Program-made: the position numbers and the translations under genes
Origin: Megaustenia siamemsis
Taxonomy: Eukaryota; Mollusca; Gastropoda; Stylommatophora; Ariophantidae
DNA: 64,000 nucleotides
Direction: 5' to 3'
NCBI GenBank assembly: GCA_032433765.1
Contig: JAVIAB010000160.1
Location: 18,885,549 to 18,949,548, forward strand
Notes under the pieces: generated by a model
Databases searched by the model: none
The model's input: only the letters and a program-made list of their open reading frames with translations
What the model was told of the DNA's origin: nothing
Shown: one piece after another, positions 46,971 through 57,824 of the stretch
How the letters are laid out: every line of letters begins with the position of its first letter
Position numbering within the stretch: position 1 is the stretch's first letter

Positions 46971-47670
46971 ACGTACGAGTAACATAACAAATGGACAAAT
47001 CAACTTATGATAACCTATACTATCAACGTTCAACTTATGATAACCTATACTATCAACGTTCAACTTATGATAACCTATACTATCAACGTTCAACTTATGA
47101 TAACCTATACTATCAACGTTCAACTTATGATAACCTATACTATCAACGTTCAACTTATGATAACCTATACTATCAACGTTCAACTTATGATAACCTATAC
47201 TATCAACGTTCAACTTATGATAACCTATACTATCAACGTTCAACTTATGATAAATTATACTATCAACGTTCAACTTATGATAACCTATACTATCAACGTT
47301 CAACTTATGATAACCTATACTATCAACGTTCAACTTATGATAACCTATACTATCAACGTTCAACTTATGATAACCTATACTATCAACGTTCAACTTATGA
47401 TAACCTATACTATCAACGTTCAACTTATGATAACCTATACTATCAACGTTCAACTTATGATAACCTATACTATCAACGTTCAACTTATGATAACCTATAC
47501 TATCAACGTTCAACTTATGACAACCTATACTATCAACGTTCAACTTATGACAACCTATACTATCAACATTCAGCTTATGACAAACTACATTATCAAAGCA
47601 AGAGACAGGGAGAAATGGCGCTCCATAGTAGCCAAGCCAAACTTCCATGTGTAGACTGCACCCAATGAAT
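46971..47670 (+). mobile_element. LINE-A 3' end expanded into a 30-bp array
   Basis: Starts in LINE-A sequence (ACGAGTAACATAACAAATGG), then about 20 nearly perfect 30-bp units CAACTTATGATAACCTATAC plus TATCAACGTT, then resumes LINE-A (AAAGCAAGAGACAGGGAG, GGCGCTCCATAGTAGCCAAG). The unit corresponds to the LINE segment encoding 'QPMTTCTIK'. Frames of 215 to 238 codons on both strands arise only from the 30-bp period. Confidence 0.9.
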
Positions 47671-47751
47671 TAATGATGTAGAACACAGTACTTCGTCAAG
47701 TATCAAAATAATTAATGTCATAAATAAGAACAGCAATTGTTGAATACTCAC

Positions 47752-47836
47752 TCCCCATTTTCCAGGACAGTCGTGTCCGTATCATATTCATCATCATCGT
47801 TGTTCTTATTGCTAGTCTGTCCTGAAGGCGGATCAG
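47752..47836 (-). CDS. ROR: ROR exon: acidic linker 1 after Ig
   Basis: 85 bp, phase 1 in and phase 2 out. Acceptor TTGTTTCAG at 47837; donor AATGGGGA|GTGAGTAT at 47751. Encodes 'DPPSGQTSNKNNDDDEYDT' and 'DTTVLENG'. Phase links it to the Ig exon (G|CT gives Ala) and to linker 2 (GA|A gives Glu). The acidic run is compatible with the linker before the ROR CRD. Its acceptor is itself one variant unit of the 14-bp array that precedes it, and the frame stays open through that array, so exon extension is possible. Confidence 0.78.
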
Positions 47837-48437
47837 CTGAAACAACAAACATGAAGCAACAAACTTGAAACAACAAACATGAAGCAACAAACTTGAAACA
47901 ACAAACATGAAGCAACAAACTTGAAACAACAAACATGAAGCAACAAACTTGAAACAACAAACATGAAGCAACAAACTTTAAATAACAAACATGAAGCAAC
48001 AAACTTGAAACAACAAACTTGAAGCAACAAACTTGAAACAACAAACATGAAGCAACAAACTTGAAACAACAAACATGAAGCAACAAACTTGAAACAACAA
48101 ACATGAAGCAACAAACTTTAAACAACAAACTTGAAGCAACAAACTTGAAACAACAAACATGGAGCAACAAACTTGAAACAACAAACATGAAGCAACAAAC
48201 TTGAAACAACAAACTTGAAACAACAAACATGAAGCAACAAACTTGAAACAACAAACTTGAAACAACAAACTTGAAACAACAAACTTGAAACAACAAACTT
48301 GAAACAACAAACATGAAGCAACAAACATGAAGCAACAAACTTGAAGCAACAAACTTGAAACAACAAACATGAAGCAACAAACTTGAAACAACAAACATGA
48401 AGCAACAAACTTGAAACAACAAACATGAAGTAAAAAC
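47837..48437. repeat. 14/28-bp minisatellite forming the linker-1 acceptor region
   Basis: About 42 half-units alternating CAACAAACATGAAG and CAACAAACTTGAAA. On the gene strand these read TTTGTTGTTTCAAG or TTTGTTGCTTCATG, resembling a pyrimidine tract plus AG. The true acceptor (TTTGTTGTTTCAG) is the last unit with one base missing. Confidence 0.95.
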
Positions 48438-48499
48438 ATCATTGTCTGCTATGAAACAACAAACATCATTGTCTACTATAAAACAACAAACATGAAGCA

Positions 48500-48595
48500 A
48501 CAAAAGGATGGATGGATAGATGGATGGATGGATGGATGGATTTATGGATGGATGGATGGATGGATGGATGGATGGATGGATGGATGGATAGATGC
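48500..48595. repeat. (GGAT)n microsatellite
   Basis: About 20 GGAT repeats with a few GATA interruptions. Confidence 0.95.
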
Positions 48596-48599
48596 CTAC

Positions 48600-49425
48600 T
48601 AAAAGTATCACATTACTAAAAGTAATCTTGGAAAAGAAAATAAAAGATAAAAGAGGTATAGGCAGATCAACACTAATATGGATGAGGGGCATCAAAAGAT
48701 GGACAAGTCAGCCTATGACAAACTACATCATCATCAAAGGACAAGTCAGCCAATGACAAACTACATCATCATCAAAGGACAAGTCAGCCTATGACAACCT
48801 ACATCATCATCAAAGGACAAGTCAGCCTATGACAACCTACATCATCATCAAAGGACAAGTCAGCCTATGACAAACTACATCATCAAAGGACAAGTCAGCC
48901 TATGACAACCTACATCATCATCAAAGGACAAGTCAGCCTATGACAACCTACATCATCATCAAGGGTCCAGTCAGCCTATGACAAACTACATCATCAAAGG
49001 ACAAGTCAGCCTATGACAAACTACATCATCAAAGGACAAGTCAGCCTATGACAAACTACATCATCAAAGAACAAGTCAGCCTATGACAAACTACATCATC
49101 AAAGGACAAGTCAGCCTATGACAAACTACATCATCAAAGGACAAGTCAGCCAATGACAAACTACATCATTAAAGGACAAGTCAGCCAATGACAAACTACA
49201 TCAGCAAAGGACAAGTCAGCCAATGACAAACTACATCATCAAAGAACAAGTCAGCCTATGACAAACTACATCATCAAAGGACAAGTCAGCCTATGACAAA
49301 CTACATCATCAAAGGACAAGTCAGCGTATGACAAACTACATCATCAAAGGAAGAGACAGAGCGGAATGGCGCTCCATGGTAGCTAACCTTCTATGCGGAG
49401 ACTGCACTCAATGATGATGATAATT
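48600..49425 (+). mobile_element. LINE-A 3' end expanded into a 35-bp array
   Basis: LINE-A enters at 48600 (TACTAAAAGTAATCTTGG, AAAAGATGGACAAGTCAGCC), then about 19 units GGACAAGTCAGCCTATGACA plus AACTACATCATCAAA (some 38 bp with an extra CAT), then LINE-A resumes with GAGACAGAGCGGAATGGCGC and ends GGAGACTGCACTCAATGATG. Same LINE segment as the 30-bp array but a different unit. Confidence 0.9.
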
Positions 49426-49484
49426 ATGACACCCAAAGCACAATTACATCCCCTGCTTTGTTGTCCAGAGTAAAGATAAGGTAA

Positions 49485-49808
49485 AGGTAAAAGTACGAGA
49501 CTTTAATCGGCGTCTTAGCAAGCGAGACTTCACCCATTTGTGCTCGGCTGCTTATCTAGAAGTGTTCAGAGACTTCTGTATAGTATCCCTTCAGCCATCG
49601 AAACTCACAATGCGAGGCGGTATTCCCCATCTTCCCTGGGTACTATCCTGGTACCCATTTCTGCCAGCGGCTGGTCGACCGCGGGGGTATTTTTTTTTCC
49701 CAACCACGAGTACAATTCACACTGCTTCCAGCGGGAATCGAACACGGGTTTGTCTGAACATCGGTTGCCCAGTCGGGTGGTTTTCCCAACTCGGCTACCG
49801 AGGCCTCG
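49485..49808 (-). mobile_element. SINE-D copy
   Basis: Minus strand: head GGCCTCGGTAGCCGAGTTGG, B-box-like GTGTTCGATTCCC, body as at 19025-19350. It ends about 50 bp from the Ig exon donor. Confidence 0.85.
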
Positions 49809-49860
49809 CACTGTCCAGAATGTGTCAAAGAAACAAACATGGCTAGCACAGAACTCTCAC

Positions 49861-49967
49861 CATTGATAACGGTCAATAAACCAGTAGTCTCCTGCTTGCC
49901 GAAGTTGTTGGAAGCCTTGCAAGTGTAGCTGCCTGTATCTGCCGGATCAAGCTCGGACAATTTCAGT
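49861..49967 (-). CDS. ROR: ROR exon: C-terminal half of Ig domain
   Basis: 107 bp, phase 2 in and phase 1 out. Acceptor CGTCTTTAG at 49968, donor ATCAATG|GTGAGAGT at 49860. Encodes 'LKLSELDPADTGSYTCKASN' and 'NFGKQETTGLLTVIN'. 'DxADTGSYTC' is the F-strand motif of I-set Ig domains with the second disulphide cysteine; 'TGLLTV' is the G strand. Human ROR1 has 'LDTTDTGYFQC' and 'STGVLFV' here. An Ig exon alone is not specific to ROR, but phase and order with the CRD and Kringle exons support the assignment. The preceding half with the first Ig cysteine was not found to the right. Confidence 0.88.
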
Positions 49968-50125
49968 CTAAAGACGAGAAATAATTTCAACAATTATTCG
50001 ATAACGATATTTTCAAGTAAATGTGCGATTTAACGATTCTTAACTCTTTCAGTGGCAGAACATACATGACCAAAAAAAAAGTCGTTAATGGGCAAGACAC
50101 AAAAAAAAGTATAGTAAAGTAAAAA

Positions 50126-50262
50126 GAGTAAAGAGCCCCCGTCACGCCAAGTGGCGTATAGGGAATATGGTGTTAGTGACCATACATTTGATAGACAGAC
50201 AGCACATTATTTTTGGGGTAGTGTGGTCGGTATTCCTGTGCCGCTTTACTTTCCAAGAAAAA
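50126..50262 (-). mobile_element. SINE-A partial copy
   Basis: 3' half of SINE-A in minus orientation, from the hairpin ACGCCAAGTGGCGT to CCGCTTTACTTTCC. Confidence 0.85.
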
Positions 50263-50433
50263 GTATAATTATTAAATAAAACTAATGTCAAATTATAAGC
50301 TAAACTTCCTACTCGTTATAGAATTGATTCGTCTTTTAAGTAGAGAGCGTGGTATAAAATGTGCACAGAGGGAAAGAATTATTTTTAAGTTAAGGTGTTT
50401 ACAACGTTAACCACTAACTATAGTAAAACCTCA

Positions 50434-50689
50434 GGGAGCCGCGATTGCTTAGTGGTTAGTGAACTGGACTACAAAGGACAAGGGGTAGAGTTCTATCCTA
50501 ACCGACGGCTTCCAGGTTCACCAGCCTTAAATGGGTACCGAATTTTTTTCTGGGAAAGTAAAGCGGCACGGGCGTAATACCGACCACATTACCCCAAAAG
50601 TCATGTGCTGAAGGTCTGTAAAATTTATGGTCACTAACACCATATTCCCTATACGCCACTTGGCGTGACGGGGGCTCTACTTTTTTTTT
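50434..50689 (+). mobile_element. SINE-A full copy with target-site duplication
   Basis: Full length, head GGGAGCCGCGATTGCTTAG to GGGGGCTCTAC and a T-run. Flanked by AGTAAAACCTCAGG on the left and AGTAAAGCCTGAGG on the right, a likely 14-bp duplication with two differences. Confidence 0.9.
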
Positions 50690-50929
50690 ACAGTAAAGCC
50701 TGAGGTACGTGCTGCAAAGTTTGTATTGCCATCCGGGAAAGATAACAATACTCTCCTAAACGAATAATTAAATCTGAAAAGATTATTAACATTTTGATAT
50801 GTTTTACCGTAATTTAAGCTGGAAAAATAAAAATTTTCAAACGAAATGTTACAGAAGATTTATCTAATTATACTTGACAGGTACAAAAGCGAACAAAAGC
50901 ATCTTAACACATTGAAAATAAACAAAAGT

Positions 50930-51140
50930 CTTTGTCCTAAACAACGATGAATGGACGGCAGCAACACGATGAGATGGTGGCATTGCCAGCGTGCGTGTCT
51001 GTGTTCTACTTTTCCCTCTAAACCTGCGCTGTAGCTGACACATCCCATCTTTGGCAGGCTGGATCTTGGTTTGACGTGGAAGTTTTCCTTCTCGTAGGGT
51101 GGATGCCGGTGAGGCCCTGTTGAGTCCACCCTGCCCATCA
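50930..51140 (-). other. unassigned open stretch
   Basis: Minus-strand frames here contain 'GIHPTRRKTSTSNQDPACQR' and 'WDVSATAQV' or, in another frame, 'PPYEKENFHVKPRSSLPKMG'. GC is higher than surroundings. I recognise no domain; it may be an old retroelement piece. Confidence 0.3.
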
Positions 51141-51339
51141 GATATTTCGTTTGTCCATTTTTAAAAAAATGATCTTCCTCTATCGCACCGATGGCTACAT
51201 CTTATAAATCAAGATTTTTCTGAAATGTCGTTTGTATGTAATCAAGTTACGCACAGCTCAAACCATTTAATCAACTTTCTCTGAGTTTCATATATGTATG
51301 TTATCTTATGTTTATAATTATATATATTTTATATTTATT

Positions 51340-51662
51340 TTTTGCATTCGCCTGCTTTGACCTCTGACAAAGTCCCTAGAAACTAGGAACTGAATTTTGC
51401 GTGTTAAGCCGATTTTCCCTAGCAGCCGTGTGCACCGTGGTCCCTCGCCGCACAGGCAGATAACACCGTCTTCGGAGGTACTCATATTTTTTTTCCATCG
51501 ATAAGTAATTGACGTTTCAAGCCGGGCCTCGCTGTTGAGGCCAGGGGTGGTTGCCGCAGAGGGAAACCATAAATAAAAATCCCAACCTGCGCAGCCGGGA
51601 TTTGAACCCACAACCTCTCTGTCTCGAGGGCGGCGTCTTGCCTCAAGACCAACCAGTCCTCA
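51340..51662 (-). mobile_element. SINE-C full copy
   Basis: Minus strand: GGACTGGTTGGTCTTGAGGC head, B box GGGTTCAAATCCC, AAACGTCAATTACTTATCGA, and ACTTTGTCAGAGGTCAAAGC at the end. Confidence 0.88.
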
Positions 51663-51699
51663 TATACATATATATGACAATACATAGGGAAACTTATAA

Positions 51700-52730
51700 A
51701 AGAAACTTGATCTTTAATTACAAATAAAATAGAAAAAGCTGTAACAAAAAGCTATACAGTAAAGGAAACAGGTAAACATGCGGCGATCAATTAACGTGAG
51801 ACGATAACTAACATTAAAAATGAGGATGTTCGAGAAACTGGAAACTTGACGCCAATTAAATTAAAGGCGATGGTTATTCTTTGCCGCCCACGGAAACTCG
51901 AACTAAATGATTTCCAGGTTTAACGATACTGCTCTATAAACATGTGAGTTGAATTAACAATCAGTGAATTCATATCAGAACATAATGAAAATGAACAAAA
52001 CCTTCTCAATATGATTAAACATGTGGATTCAGTAGTTTAAGTAATTTTCATGTCATTGACTTTCCAGCTCTCTCTGTGGAGCACGTCTTTGATAAACGAG
52101 CAGATACTTTGTTGTCATCTCACTCTCTCTCGTATCCCAACTGCCAATCTCAGATAGTACAAAGTTACAAAGTAGCCAGTTTGCTAACCTTATACTTTAA
52201 AGCAACTGACCCCAGTGTGAACCCTTCCACACATACGATTGTCCCCGTATGGACGTGCACATGCATGTATGTGTCCATAGGCACGGGTATTGGTATATAT
52301 ATGTATACGCATATACATGCATGTATATATGCTCTTGCTTGTATGCATACACATGTATGTGTGTGTATATGTATGTGTATGTTGATATGTATTAGTATGT
52401 GCACGTCTTCTTGCACGTGTACATATGTATACACACATCTGTGTGTGTGTATACATGTATTTATGGGCCCTTAGATACTTTCAGATATTGCCTGTGCCTT
52501 TGTAGTCGACGTACCTAGATAGCGTTCCCCCGACTCGTGTATTTTTAGAACCCTTCACCTCTGACCACAGGGTATAAATTACAGCTACACCCGTGAGAAA
52601 TTCCTTTCATAGCCTGACCACTGTCCACGACACACAGGGAAGTCAACATATTTCGATTATTTTGTTTTTGATGTTTCATTACTAGTTAGCTATGTAGGAT
52701 TAGTTTTATTTATTCACATATCTGTGTGTG
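51700..52730. other. no gene recognised; TG/TA-rich block
   Basis: Unique AT-rich sequence, then an alternating TG/TA/CA-rich stretch at 52250-52460 that gives spurious Cys- and His-rich frames on both strands. Confidence 0.5.
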
Positions 52731-52800
52731 TATGTTGTTTGTTTGTTCCTGCTGAAGGCCTATTGAGCCGAAACGTCGTTCGAATCTGTGTCGTCTATTA
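52730..52800 (+). mobile_element. possible Penelope-like 3' region
   Basis: CCTGCTGAAGGCCTATTGAG followed by CCGAAACGTCGTTCG resembles a string common near the end of Penelope-like elements. It has a CTGA...GAAAC arrangement reminiscent of a hammerhead core but lacks a required A. Tentative. Confidence 0.3.
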
Positions 52801-52924
52801 ATCACGTAAAGCTTCTAACATACCATTTTTAATTTTTTTTTCAATTTTACTTTAAAGCAACCATTACCATATATATACTTGATGTGTTTGTACAACAGTT
52901 CGTTGACTTCTTGATTTCTGTGAT

Positions 52925-53325
<401 letters not shown>

Positions 53326-53599
53326 GTCTCATTATCCATTCCATCCTTCCATCAATCTCTCTCTCTTTCTCTTTCATACCCGCATGGTTTTGCATGTTCT
53401 ATACGTTTCTCTTTCCTTCCCTCTCTCTTTCAACACCTTCTGTATTCCTCTATTTGCCAGCAGCGTTTACTTCTTCTCTCATGATCTGCCCTTCCCCAAA
53501 GATACACTTCTTGTCATCATATCTTTTTCTCCCTCTCTCTGTCTCTTCCTCAACCACATGACCAATATCACAAATGGTCGGAGGTGATAAGAATTCCGG

Positions 53600-53765
53600 A
53601 ATCACGAAGCGATAACTCGTGTTAAAAAGCCCACATTCTTCAAGCAGGAAGTGTGACGTTGTAAACAGTAAATGTCAACAGGTGACGTACTGTAGCCTCT
53701 CTTTGATTGGTTCAAATTGTCGGCCTTGGATTATTGTATATAAAGCTCAACTTCAGATTAGATTT
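53600..53765 (+). promoter_or_regulatory. possible pol II promoter-like cluster (weak)
   Basis: GGTGACGTAC (CRE-like) at about 53682, an inverted CCAAT box (GATTGG) at about 53705 and TATATAAAG at about 53738, at plausible spacing. No host exon follows; the next feature is a truncated LINE. Could be chance. Confidence 0.2.
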
Positions 53766-53774
53766 CTCTAAAAG

Positions 53775-53852
53775 TTACACACACAGACACGCACACACAC
53801 GCACGCACGCACACACACACACACACACACGTATATATATACATATATATAT
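53775..53852. repeat. (CA)n(TA)n microsatellite
   Basis: CA-rich run followed by ATATAT, ending at the 5' truncation point of LINE-A. Confidence 0.95.
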
Positions 53853-53853
53853 G

Positions 53854-54820
53854 CAAACAGCAATAATAAAATATAACAAAGAGTTCTCTACACCCATTGA
53901 TATAAAAAGAGGAGTAAGACAAGGATGCATCCTATCACCAAGCTTGTTCAATCTATACACTGAGTAAATCTTTAAAAACATCATAGAGATGCCAGGCCTA
54001 CAAATTAATGGAAAGATAATCAATAACCTAAGATATGCTGACGATACTGTACTACTAGCAGAAAATCCTAAATACCTACAACAATTACTTAATGAAATAA
54101 ACACGACAAGCAAAAAATATGGACTAGATATGAATATCAAAAAGATTAAAACTATGATCATAAACAAAGAAAATACTCAAAACCCACAGGTGGATATCAA
54201 AATTGAAGGAATAGACCTTGAGACAGTTCAGAACTACAACTACCTTGGACATACTATAACCAGTGATGGAAAATGTACAACTGAAATAAACAAAAGAATA
54301 GGAATGGCAAAAAGTAATTTTAATGTTATGAAGGACATACTAACATCAAAACAAATAACACCAAAGCTAAAACTAAGAATAGCAAAATGTTACATCTTCT
54401 CAATATTCATATATGGTGCTGAAACATGGACATTAGACAAGAAAACAGAACAGAGAATTGAAGCCTTCGAAATGTGGATTTATAGAAGAATAGGTAGAAT
54501 TGGATGGAAGGAAAAGAAAACAAACGATGAAGTCTTAAAACAACTAAAAATGAAAAGAGAACTACTAAACACAATTCAAACAAGACAAATGCGATTCTTG
54601 GGCCATGTTAAAAGACACAACAGCCTACTGAAAGTAATCCTGGAGGGGAAAATACAAGGTAAATGAGGCAGAGGCAGACCAAGATTAACATGGACGAGTA
54701 ACATCAAAAGATGGACAAATCAACCGATGACAACCTGCACCATCAAAGCAAGAGATAGAGCAGAATGGCGCTCCATGGTAGCCAACCTTCGTTTCGGAGA
54801 CGGCACTCAATGATGATGAT
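53854..54820 (+). mobile_element. LINE-A, RT core to 3' end (RTE-like)
   Basis: Reverse transcriptase from palm to C-terminus: 'RGVRQGCILSPSLFNLYTE', catalytic 'YADDTVLLAENPKYLQQLL', 'GLDMNIKKIKTMIINKEN', 'YNYLGHTITSDGKCTTE', 'FIYGAETWTLDKKTEQRIEA', 'RRIGRIGWKEKKTNDE', 'QMRFLGHVKRHNSLLKVILE'. Two in-frame stops: TAA after 'LYTE' (53965) and TGA after 'GKIQGK' (54664). The frame otherwise runs on to 'EWRSMVANLRFGDGTQ', a stop and GATGATGATGAT. Endonuclease and RT fingers are missing. RTE-like by the short ORF end and ATGATG tail; the clade is provisional. Confidence 0.92.
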
Positions 54821-54837
54821 GATATATATATATAATA

Positions 54838-55091
54838 TATCATCAAGTACCGGGCCTGCTGGTGTAGGTGATCATGTCTCTCCACAACTTTCGATCTCGA
54901 CAGTTATTTATCATTTCTGTTGTTGACCTACTGCCAAGCCAATCTCTTAAGCTGTCTGGTATCTTTTCTCTTTCCTTCCCTCTATCTCTTCGTTCCTCAA
55001 TTTTCCCACTTGTCACAATATATTCCAGCTGTTCTCTTCTCATTACATGGCCAAAAAATTATGATTGTTTCTTCCTAATATTGGAATTTAG

Positions 55092-55098
<7 letters not shown>
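54838..55098 (-). mobile_element. LINE-B 3' end, converging on LINE-A
   Basis: Minus strand: 'RREQLEYIVTSGKIEERRDR', 'IPDSLRDWLGSRSTTEM', 'MITYTSRPGT', stop, TGATGATA. Its tail meets the tail of the plus-strand LINE-A through a TA-rich joint at 54820-54840. Confidence 0.88.
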
Positions 55099-55147
<49 letters not shown>

Positions 55148-55150
55148 TAA
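55098..55150. repeat. (TA)n microsatellite
   Basis: About 25 TA repeats with a single G interruption. Confidence 0.95.
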
Positions 55151-55190
55151 CATTTTAGGATGATAATTACTGTCTAGTATAACCAAGAAA

Positions 55191-55292
55191 GGAGCAGCGA
55201 TAGCTCAGTGGTTAGTGAACTGGACTGCAAAAGTCAAGAGGTAGGGTTCGATCCCAACCGACGGCTTCCGGTTCACCTAGCCTTTAATGGGT
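55191..55292 (+). mobile_element. SINE-A, 5' half of a split copy
   Basis: Head GCGATAGCTCAGTGGTTAG, B box GGTTCGATCCCAACC, stopping at TTTAATGGGT. The rest of the same SINE is at 57514-57665, beyond a LINE-A insertion. The site TGGGT is present at both junctions. Confidence 0.92.
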
Positions 55293-57513
55293 CGTCCTTA
55301 TCATCATCATCGAGTGTCGTCTCCGCAACGAAGGTTGGCTACCATGGAGCGCCATTCTGCTCTGTCTCTTGCTTTGATGGTGCAGGTTGTCATAGGCTGG
55401 TTTGTCCATCTTTTGACGTTACTCGTCCATGTTAGCCTTGGTCTGCCTGTGCCTCTTTTACCTTGTATTTTCCCCTCCAAGATTACTTTTAGTAGGCTAT
55501 TGTGTCTTTTAACATTCCCCAAAAATCGCATTTGTCTTGTTTGAATTGTGTTTAGTAGTTCCCTTTTCATTTTTAGTTGTTTTAAGACTTCGTCATTTGT
55601 TTTCTTTTCCTTCCATCCAATTCTACCTATTCTTCTATATATCCACATTTCAAAGTCTTCAATTCTCTGTTCTGTTTTCTTGTCTAATGTCCATGTTTCT
55701 GCACCATATAGGAATATTGAGAAGATGTAACATTTTGCTATTCTTAGTTTTAGCCCTGGTGTTATTTGTTTTGATGTTAGTATGTTCTTCATGGGATTAA
55801 CATTAATTTTTGCAATTCCTATTCTTTTGTTTATTTCAGTTGTACATTTTCCATCACTGGTTATAGTATGTCCAAGGTAGTTATAGTTCTGAACTGTCTC
55901 CATGTCTATTTCTTCAATTTTGATATCCATTTGTGGATTTTGGGTATTTCCTTTGTTTATGATCATAGTTTTAGTCTTTTTGATATTCATATCTAGTCCA
56001 TATTTGTTGCTTATCATGCTTATTTCATTAAATAATTGTTGTAGATCTTTAAGAATTTCTGCTAGTAGTACAGTATCTTCAGCATATCTTAGGTTATTGA
56101 TTATCTTTTCATTAATTTGTAGGCCTGGCATCTCTATGTTTTTAAAGATTTGCTCAGTGTATAGATTGAGCAAGCTTGGTTATAGGATGCATCCCTGTCT
56201 AACTCCTCTTTTTATATCAATTGGTGTAGAGTTCTCTTTGTTACATTTTATTATTGCTGTTTGCTCCCAGTATAGATTGCATATTAGTCGTTTGTCCATG
56301 TCATCTAGATGTATCTCTTTTAGGCATTCTATAAGTTGTTTGTGGTGTACTCTATCAAAAGCTTTGGTGAAGCAGGCATATATTGGTTTGTTTACTTCTG
56401 TGTACTTTTCGATTAATGTTCTCATGCAGAATATGGCTTCTTTTGTCCCGCTATTTTTCCTAAATCCAAATTGCTGCTCATCTAATTCAGTATTGATTTT
56501 ATTCTGAATCCTTCCTTGTATAACTTTTAGCAAGATTTTTGTAACATGGCTCATTAGGCTTATTGTTCTAAAGTCACTGCATTCAACTGCACCATTCTTT
56601 TTAGGCAATGCAATGAAAGTTGATGTTTTTAGTTCATTTGGTATGTATCCTGTGTGGTATATGTCGTTGCATATGTCTGTAATCACTTCAATGCCAAAAT
56701 CTTCAAGTGCCTGTATCATCTCTATCTGTATGCTTTCAGGTCCTGCTGCTTTTCCCCTTTTCATTGTTTTTATAGCTTTTTCCACCTCAGATTTTAAGAT
56801 TTTATAGCCTGATGTACATTTTATAACTGGTTTCTTGTCCCTTTGATCATGAAATAGTTCTGTTATATATTCCTGCCATCTATCTATGATATCCTTATTG
56901 TCTGTTAGCATTTTTCCTTTTTTGTCTGCAATGCATCCACCTTCTGTGGCTTTTTTATTTTTATTAGTCATTCTCTTTATTTCTGTGTGCATTCCTCTTA
57001 GGTCTTGTTTGCTTTCCATAGTTTCTATATCTCTACATTTTTGGCTGAGCCAGTCTTCTTTTGCCTTTTTGCACATTTTGCGTATTTCATTATCTATTTT
57101 ATTGTATTGAGCAGTGTTCTTCGCGTGTCTCCTTTCTTCCATTTTTTCTAAGATGGTGTTAGTTATCCATTTTTGTTTTTTGTTCTTTTCTCTTTTGGGT
57201 AAGGTGTCGCAGGTTTCTTGTATGCTTTCCTTTATGCATTGCCATTTGGTTGCTACTTTTTCATCAGGATTTTCTCTTCTGTATTGCTGAATTCCTTCTT
57301 CTAGCAACTTCTGGTATGTGTTCTTTACTTGTATTGTATAGGTCTCTTTAATATCTTTTTAATTTAAAGCTGGTTTATCTATAATATCTTGTGGATTTAT
57401 TGATGAATTAGACTTTTGCTTGTTTCTCTTTAGTTTGATTTTCATTTTAATCATTACAGGATTGTGATCTGAATTAATATCTGCTCCTGGGTAGGTTTTG
57501 GCTTTCTTTACGC
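55293..57513 (-). mobile_element. LINE-A longest copy, nested in SINE-A
   Basis: Minus strand, 2.2 kb. From 5': end of the endonuclease ('INSDHNPVMIKMKIKLKRNK'), a linker, then RT: 'EKAIKTMKRGKAAGPESIQI', 'FIALPKKNGAVECSDFRTIS', 'LDEQQFGFRKNSGTKEAIFC', 'YACFTKAFDRVHHKQLIECL', 'RGVRQGCIL', then a TAA stop where the 53854 copy has TCA, then 'YAEDTVLLAE' (catalytic YADD changed to YAED), 'FLYGAETWTLDKKTEQRIED' and the end 'EWRSMVANLRCGDDTR' with a GATGATGATGAT tail. 5'-truncated inside the endonuclease. A further stop lies near 57360. Dead copy; source element RTE-like. Confidence 0.93.
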
Positions 57514-57665
57514 TGGGTACCGGATTTTATTTTGGGAAAGTAAAGCGGCACTGGCGTAATACCGACAACATTACCCCAAAAATCATGTGCCGAAGGTCTG
57601 TAAAATATATGGTCACTAACACCATATTTCCTATACACCACTTGGCGTGACAGTGGCACTTTACT
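57514..57665 (+). mobile_element. SINE-A, 3' half of the split copy
   Basis: Resumes with TGGGTACCGGATTTT and ends in a degraded hairpin (ACACCACTTGGCGT) and GTGGCACTTTACT. Pairs with 55191-55292. Confidence 0.92.
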
Positions 57666-57824
57666 ACAACCAAGAAAACGAATAGGAAGGCAAAAAGTAA
57701 TGTTAATGCCATGCAAAATATACTAATATATAACAACACTTGACATAACGCCACGTCAACACAAGACAACACAGAATCTGTCTTATAATTGATACAAGTG
57801 TGACATCATCAGAGGAGTCCCTAT

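Noticed and set aside
46932..47668. Three overlapping frames of 215 to 238 codons on both strands
   Set aside because: All come from the 30-bp LINE-derived array, whose period is divisible by three.
47748..48695. 315-codon minus-strand Cys- and Phe-rich protein
   Set aside because: Only its last 27 codons (47752-47836) are a plausible ROR exon; the rest is the 14-bp array.
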